A DNA stretch of 7,560 bases from the NCBI GenBank assembly GCA_007133845.1, contig SLLY01000036.1:1-7560 (forward strand), in the 5' to 3' direction. The stretch is from Candidatus Woesearchaeota archaeon (lineage in GTDB: Archaea; Nanobdellota; Nanobdellia; CSSed11-243R1). The notes under the pieces were generated by a model. The model was given only the letters and a program-made list of their open reading frames with translations, did not search any database and was not told where the DNA came from. This document shows positions 4,915-7,560 of the stretch, piece after piece; position 1 is the stretch's first letter; every line of letters begins with the position of its first letter. The position numbers were made by a program, and so were the translations under genes.

Positions 4915-5709
4915 ATGAGATTTGTTGAGAAAAAAGAAGATGCAGACATAATTCTTGTAGGATTCCCTGTAGACCAAGGAACTGAAAACAAAGGATGTTT
5001 AGATGCACCTTTTGAAATAAGAAACTCTTTTGAAAATTTTTATTTTTCTGAAACAGGAGAAATGAAAAATATTTTTGATTCTAGTGACACAGTTGAGGGA
5101 GAAAATTTTGGAGAAACAATGAATAGGATTAAAACAAAAATTTCTAAGCTTTTAGAAAACAATAAACCAATCATCTCAATAGGAGGAAATCACTCCATAA
5201 CACTTCCTATTATTCAGGGTTTTTCTGAAAAAAAATATGATATAGGTATAGTTTTTATTGATGCACATCCAGATTCTCAAAAAAATTATTTTCCTTTTGG
5301 AGATGTCATACCAAAAATAGTGGAACAAAAAATACCAATAGTTATGATAGGACTCAGAAATTGGAGTCAAGATGAATATAATTTTCTGATTGAAAACAAA
5401 ATTCCATTTATTCATGCAAAAGATTTTGAATTGAATAAAGCACTTCAACTTATAAAAAACGAATTTGACGGAAAACAAATATATGTTTCATTAGACATTG
5501 ATGCGATTGACCCTGGTTTTGCTCCCGGAACAGGATGTATTGAACCGTGCGGACTTACAAGCAGAGATGTTTTAGAATTGATTAAAAAAATAGACAACAA
5601 GATTGGATTTGACTTGGTTGAAATAAATCCAGGAAAAGACATAAACAATATTACTATAAATTTGGGTGCAAAACTAATTTTTGAAATTGCAAATAATTGG
5701 AAAAGTTAA
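4915..5709 (+). CDS. speB: Ureohydrolase family protein (agmatinase/arginase-like)
   Basis: This 264-residue cytosolic enzyme belongs to the binuclear-manganese ureohydrolases, which split a guanidino group to urea plus an amine; agmatine to putrescine is the usual archaeal reaction. All six metal-ligand positions are present: His93 in GGNHS, Asp116, His118 and Asp120 in DAHPD, and Asp194 and Asp196 in SLDIDAIDP. FAPGTG (202-207) and the late VEINP segment are also typical. Departures are GGNHS instead of the usual GGDHS or GGEHS, EPCG (210-213) instead of EPGG, and a loop after DAHPD that lacks the family's usual HG-containing segment. The protein is also somewhat short for an agmatinase. 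The family is certain; the substrate is not, and formimino- or guanidino-acid substrates are possible. The symbol is therefore tentative. It lies 2 bases after the Cys-rich gene with no clear ribosome-binding site. Confidence 0.87.
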   Translation: MRFVEKKEDADIILVGFPVDQGTENKGCLDAPFEIRNSFENFYFSETGEMKNIFDSSDTVEGENFGETMNRIKTKISKLLENNKPIISIGGNHSITLPIIQGFSEKKYDIGIVFIDAHPDSQKNYFPFGDVIPKIVEQKIPIVMIGLRNWSQDEYNFLIENKIPFIHAKDFELNKALQLIKNEFDGKQIYVSLDIDAIDPGFAPGTGCIEPCGLTSRDVLELIKKIDNKIGFDLVEINPGKDINNITINLGAKLIFEIANNWKS

Positions 5710-5712
5710 AAA
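5705..5712 (+). promoter_or_regulatory. Possible TATA box of argS
   Basis: GTTAAAAA across the hydrolase stop codon is centred about 27 bases before the ATG at 5736, the same spacing as at the two clearer promoters upstream. argS has no Shine-Dalgarno, which agrees with a leaderless start. The element is weak. Confidence 0.3.
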
Positions 5713-5735
5713 GAAATGATTTTCTTTTGTTTGTT

Positions 5736-7394
5736 ATGGATTTTGAGACGAATGTTAAGAAAATACTATATAATATAGGCATTAAAAATGCAAAATTAGA
5801 AACACCGAAGGACGAAAATCATGGTGATTTTTCATTTGCTTGTTTTGAAATAGCTAAAAGGGAAAAGAAAAATCCTGCAGAAATTGCAAAAAATATTGCT
5901 GAAAAGATAAAACCAAATGCGTGGATTGAAAAGATAGAAGCTGTTGGTCCATATGTTAATTTTTTTATGAGTTCTGAGAAGTTATGTGATATAATTAAAA
6001 AAGAATTTGTAAAAAAAGGTTTTGGAAAAGGAAATAAAAAAGGCAAGATTCTTGTTGAACACACATCCACCAATCCGAATGCGAGTCCTCATGTCGGAAG
6101 GGCAAGAAATGCATTAATAGGAGATTCTATTTCAAGACTTTTAAAATTTAGAGGATATAATGTGGAAACACAATATTTAGTAAATGACGTTGGAAAACAG
6201 GTTGCGATGCTCGTTCTTGCAGCCAAAAAGAAAGATATGAAAGTTTCATTTGAGGAACTTTTAGATTTGTATGTAAAAATATATGCGGAAATGGTTACAA
6301 ATGTTTCTATTGAAAGAGAGGTTTTTGAACTACTTAAAAATTTGGAGTCTGGAGATAAAAAAACAGTAGAGCTTTTTGAAAATGTATGTAAAATCGCTGT
6401 TGATGGACAGAAAAAAATTTTAAGTGATTTGGGTATAGAATATGATAAATTTGTATTTGAAAGTGATTATGTAAAATCTAGGAAACTAAATAATATTATT
6501 AATAAATTGAAGAAAAAAGATAAATTAGAAGAAACAGATGGCAGACTGGCAGTAAATTTAGAGGATTATAATTTAGCTATGAAAGAACCTTATGTTCCTC
6601 TCACAAGGGCAGATAAAACTTCTTTGTATCTATTAAGAGATATTGCGTACACATTAGACAAAATAAAAAAAACTAAAAGGAATATAGTAGTTTTGGGAGA
6701 AGAACACAAATTATATTTTGAGCAATTAAAATCTATATTAGACATTCTAGGTAAAAAAGCACCGGAACCAATATTTTACTCCTTTATTTTGCTTAAAAGT
6801 GGGAAAATGTCGACAAGAAGAGGTAATGTAGTTCTTTTGACTGATTTTATGAAACAAGCAGTTGAAAAAGCAAATGAGGAAATTCAAAAAAGAAATCAAA
6901 ACATATCAAAAGAAGAATTAGATGAGATATCTAAAGTAATAGGTTATGGGGCAATAAAATATTCAATTCTCCGGATCGCTCCAAATAAAAATGTTATTTT
7001 TGATTGGGAAGAATCTTTAAATTTTGAGGGAAAGAGTGCTCCATATATACAATATACATATGTAAGAAGCAAAAAGATTTTGGATAAAATCAATAAGAAT
7101 GAAAAGGTGGGAAAATTAAATCTTCAAAATAAATACGAAATTTTGTTGGCAAAAAAGATGTACCAATTCCCAAATATAATTGAGGAAGTTTCTGAAAATT
7201 ACGAATTGCAAAAACTATCCAACTATTTATATGAACTTGCGAGCATGTTCAATAATTTTTATGAAAATTGTCCAATAACACAAGAAGAAAATAGGGAATT
7301 GAAAACAGCAAGGATATTTTTAATAAAAGCTTATAAAAACATAATAAAAAATGGATTAAGTATTCTTGGGATAGACGTTCCAGAATTTATGTGA
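5736..7394 (+). CDS. argS: Arginyl-tRNA synthetase
   Basis: This 552-residue class I enzyme charges tRNA-Arg with arginine. Domains in order: the N-terminal ArgS domain (residues 1-80, with GDFSFACFEIAK and the closing VGPYVNFFM), the Rossmann catalytic core, and a C-terminal all-helical DALR anticodon-binding domain (about 420-552). The HIGH signature is HVGR (119-122) in NPNASPHVGRARNALIGD. The KMSKS signature is KMSTR (357-361) in SGKMSTRRGNVV. The segments APYIQYTYVR and LSNYLYELASMFNNFYENCP are typical, and the end GLSILGIDVPEFM matches the conserved C-terminus, so the gene is complete. The ATG at 5736 is preferred to the in-frame TTG at 5697: it gives the standard N-terminus (MDFE...) and avoids overlap with the hydrolase gene. 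The last helix of the HIGH motif carries Arg for His, a known type of variation in archaeal ArgS. Confidence 0.97.
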   Translation: MDFETNVKKILYNIGIKNAKLETPKDENHGDFSFACFEIAKREKKNPAEIAKNIAEKIKPNAWIEKIEAVGPYVNFFMSSEKLCDIIKKEFVKKGFGKGNKKGKILVEHTSTNPNASPHVGRARNALIGDSISRLLKFRGYNVETQYLVNDVGKQVAMLVLAAKKKDMKVSFEELLDLYVKIYAEMVTNVSIEREVFELLKNLESGDKKTVELFENVCKIAVDGQKKILSDLGIEYDKFVFESDYVKSRKLNNIINKLKKKDKLEETDGRLAVNLEDYNLAMKEPYVPLTRADKTSLYLLRDIAYTLDKIKKTKRNIVVLGEEHKLYFEQLKSILDILGKKAPEPIFYSFILLKSGKMSTRRGNVVLLTDFMKQAVEKANEEIQKRNQNISKEELDEISKVIGYGAIKYSILRIAPNKNVIFDWEESLNFEGKSAPYIQYTYVRSKKILDKINKNEKVGKLNLQNKYEILLAKKMYQFPNIIEEVSENYELQKLSNYLYELASMFNNFYENCPITQEENRELKTARIFLIKAYKNIIKNGLSILGIDVPEFM

Positions 7395-7408
7395 ATTAAA
7401 AAAATTCA
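7392..7408 (+). terminator. Weak A/T hairpin after argS
   Basis: TGAATT and AATTCA can pair as a 6-bp stem around five A bases, starting in the argS stop codon, with a T4 run shortly after (about 7420). It could help end the transcript, but the stem is A/T-rich and such structures occur by chance here. Confidence 0.2.
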
Positions 7409-7440
7409 TAAAATTAGCATTTTATCCTTATTCATCACCA

Positions 7441-7459
7441 TATAATAAAGAATAAAAAG
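7441..7459 (+). promoter_or_regulatory. TATA-like elements before the last gene
   Basis: TATAATAAAG (7441-7450) and AATAAAAAG (7451-7459) lie 22-33 bases before the ATG at 7477. Either could be the TATA box; the palindromic TTTTATAAAA at 7468-7477 is too close to the start to serve it. Confidence 0.35.
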
Positions 7460-7476
7460 TATTATTGTTTTATAAA

Positions 7477-7560
7477 ATGGGGATAAATGTGAGATTATTT
7501 GAAGAATTTAAACCTGAAGAAGAAATTCATAAAGTTGAAAGAGATGTGGAACTTTTTTAT
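7477..7560 (+). CDS. Start of an unidentified gene, cut by the right edge
   Basis: An open frame runs from ATG 7477 to the window end, 28 codons, reading MGINVRLFEEFKPEEEIHK and on to ERDVELFY. An alternative start is GTG at 7489, with GGGGAT (7479-7484) as a possible ribosome-binding site, which would begin the protein at MRLFEEF. The visible part is acidic and probably helical. It is too short to assign a family. TATA-like elements upstream and the lack of stops support a real gene. Confidence 0.5.
   Translation, partial: MGINVRLFEEFKPEEEIHKVERDVELFY

Noticed and set aside
4716..4991. Open frames on the minus strand opposite the Cys-rich gene
   Set aside because: They are antisense to a protein with a clear family pattern and show no recognisable motif, promoter or ribosome-binding site.
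5176..5478. Minus-strand open frame of about 100 codons
   Set aside because: It lies wholly inside the ureohydrolase gene, is Phe/Ile-rich as expected from reversed A/T-rich codons, and has no family signature.
5697..5735. TTG at 5697 as the argS start
   Set aside because: It overlaps the hydrolase gene and adds 13 residues before the normal ArgS N-terminus; ATG 5736 fits better.

Overview
The window reads as an AT-rich archaeal chromosome segment with all genes on the + strand. Archaeal signs are a tRNA gene with a bulge-helix-bulge intron in the anticodon loop, TATA-like boxes about 25-27 bases before start codons (leaderless transcription), an archaeal-type arginyl-tRNA synthetase and a LAGLIDADG intein in a class II ribonucleotide reductase. 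Small, tightly packed genes and strong A/T bias would suit a DPANN-type or similar lineage, but the sequence alone does not fix the taxon.

Left block (1-3476): the 3' part of nrdJ, the adenosylcobalamin-dependent ribonucleotide reductase, runs in from beyond the left edge. Its first 359 visible codons belong to an intein with a homing endonuclease; the remaining 463 codons are the C-extein with the radical-site NPCGE motif and a CxxC tail. Five bases later comes a PduO-type ATP:cob(I)alamin adenosyltransferase, which makes the cofactor NrdJ needs, and two bases after that a dCMP deaminase, which feeds dUMP to thymidylate synthesis. Together they form a compact dNTP-supply operon.

Middle block (3484-4653): an intron-containing tRNA-Ala(CGC), then a promoter with overlapping GTTAAT/ATTAAC inverted repeats, then a two-gene module. 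The first gene fuses a winged helix-turn-helix to a MNT-type minimal nucleotidyltransferase; the second, overlapping by ATGA and carrying a strong Shine-Dalgarno, is a HEPN-fold protein. The layout resembles HEPN/MNT toxin-antitoxin pairs, but the usual HEPN Rx4-6H ribonuclease motif lacks its histidine (RNGMIYYG), so a classical toxin role is not certain.

Right block (4718-7560): a 64-residue cysteine-rich protein (DUF6485-like), then, 2 bases on, an arginase/agmatinase-family hydrolase, then argS, complete at 552 residues. At the right edge a further gene begins and is cut off after 24-28 codons. No stretch of more than 300 bases lacks a gene. No CRISPR array, insertion sequence or rRNA is seen.

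The most unusual items are the intein-extein junction with lysine instead of Cys/Ser/Thr at +1, the HTH-nucleotidyltransferase/HEPN pair with a degenerate HEPN motif and a repeat-rich control region, and the ureohydrolase with altered active-site neighbours paired with a Cys-rich miniprotein.
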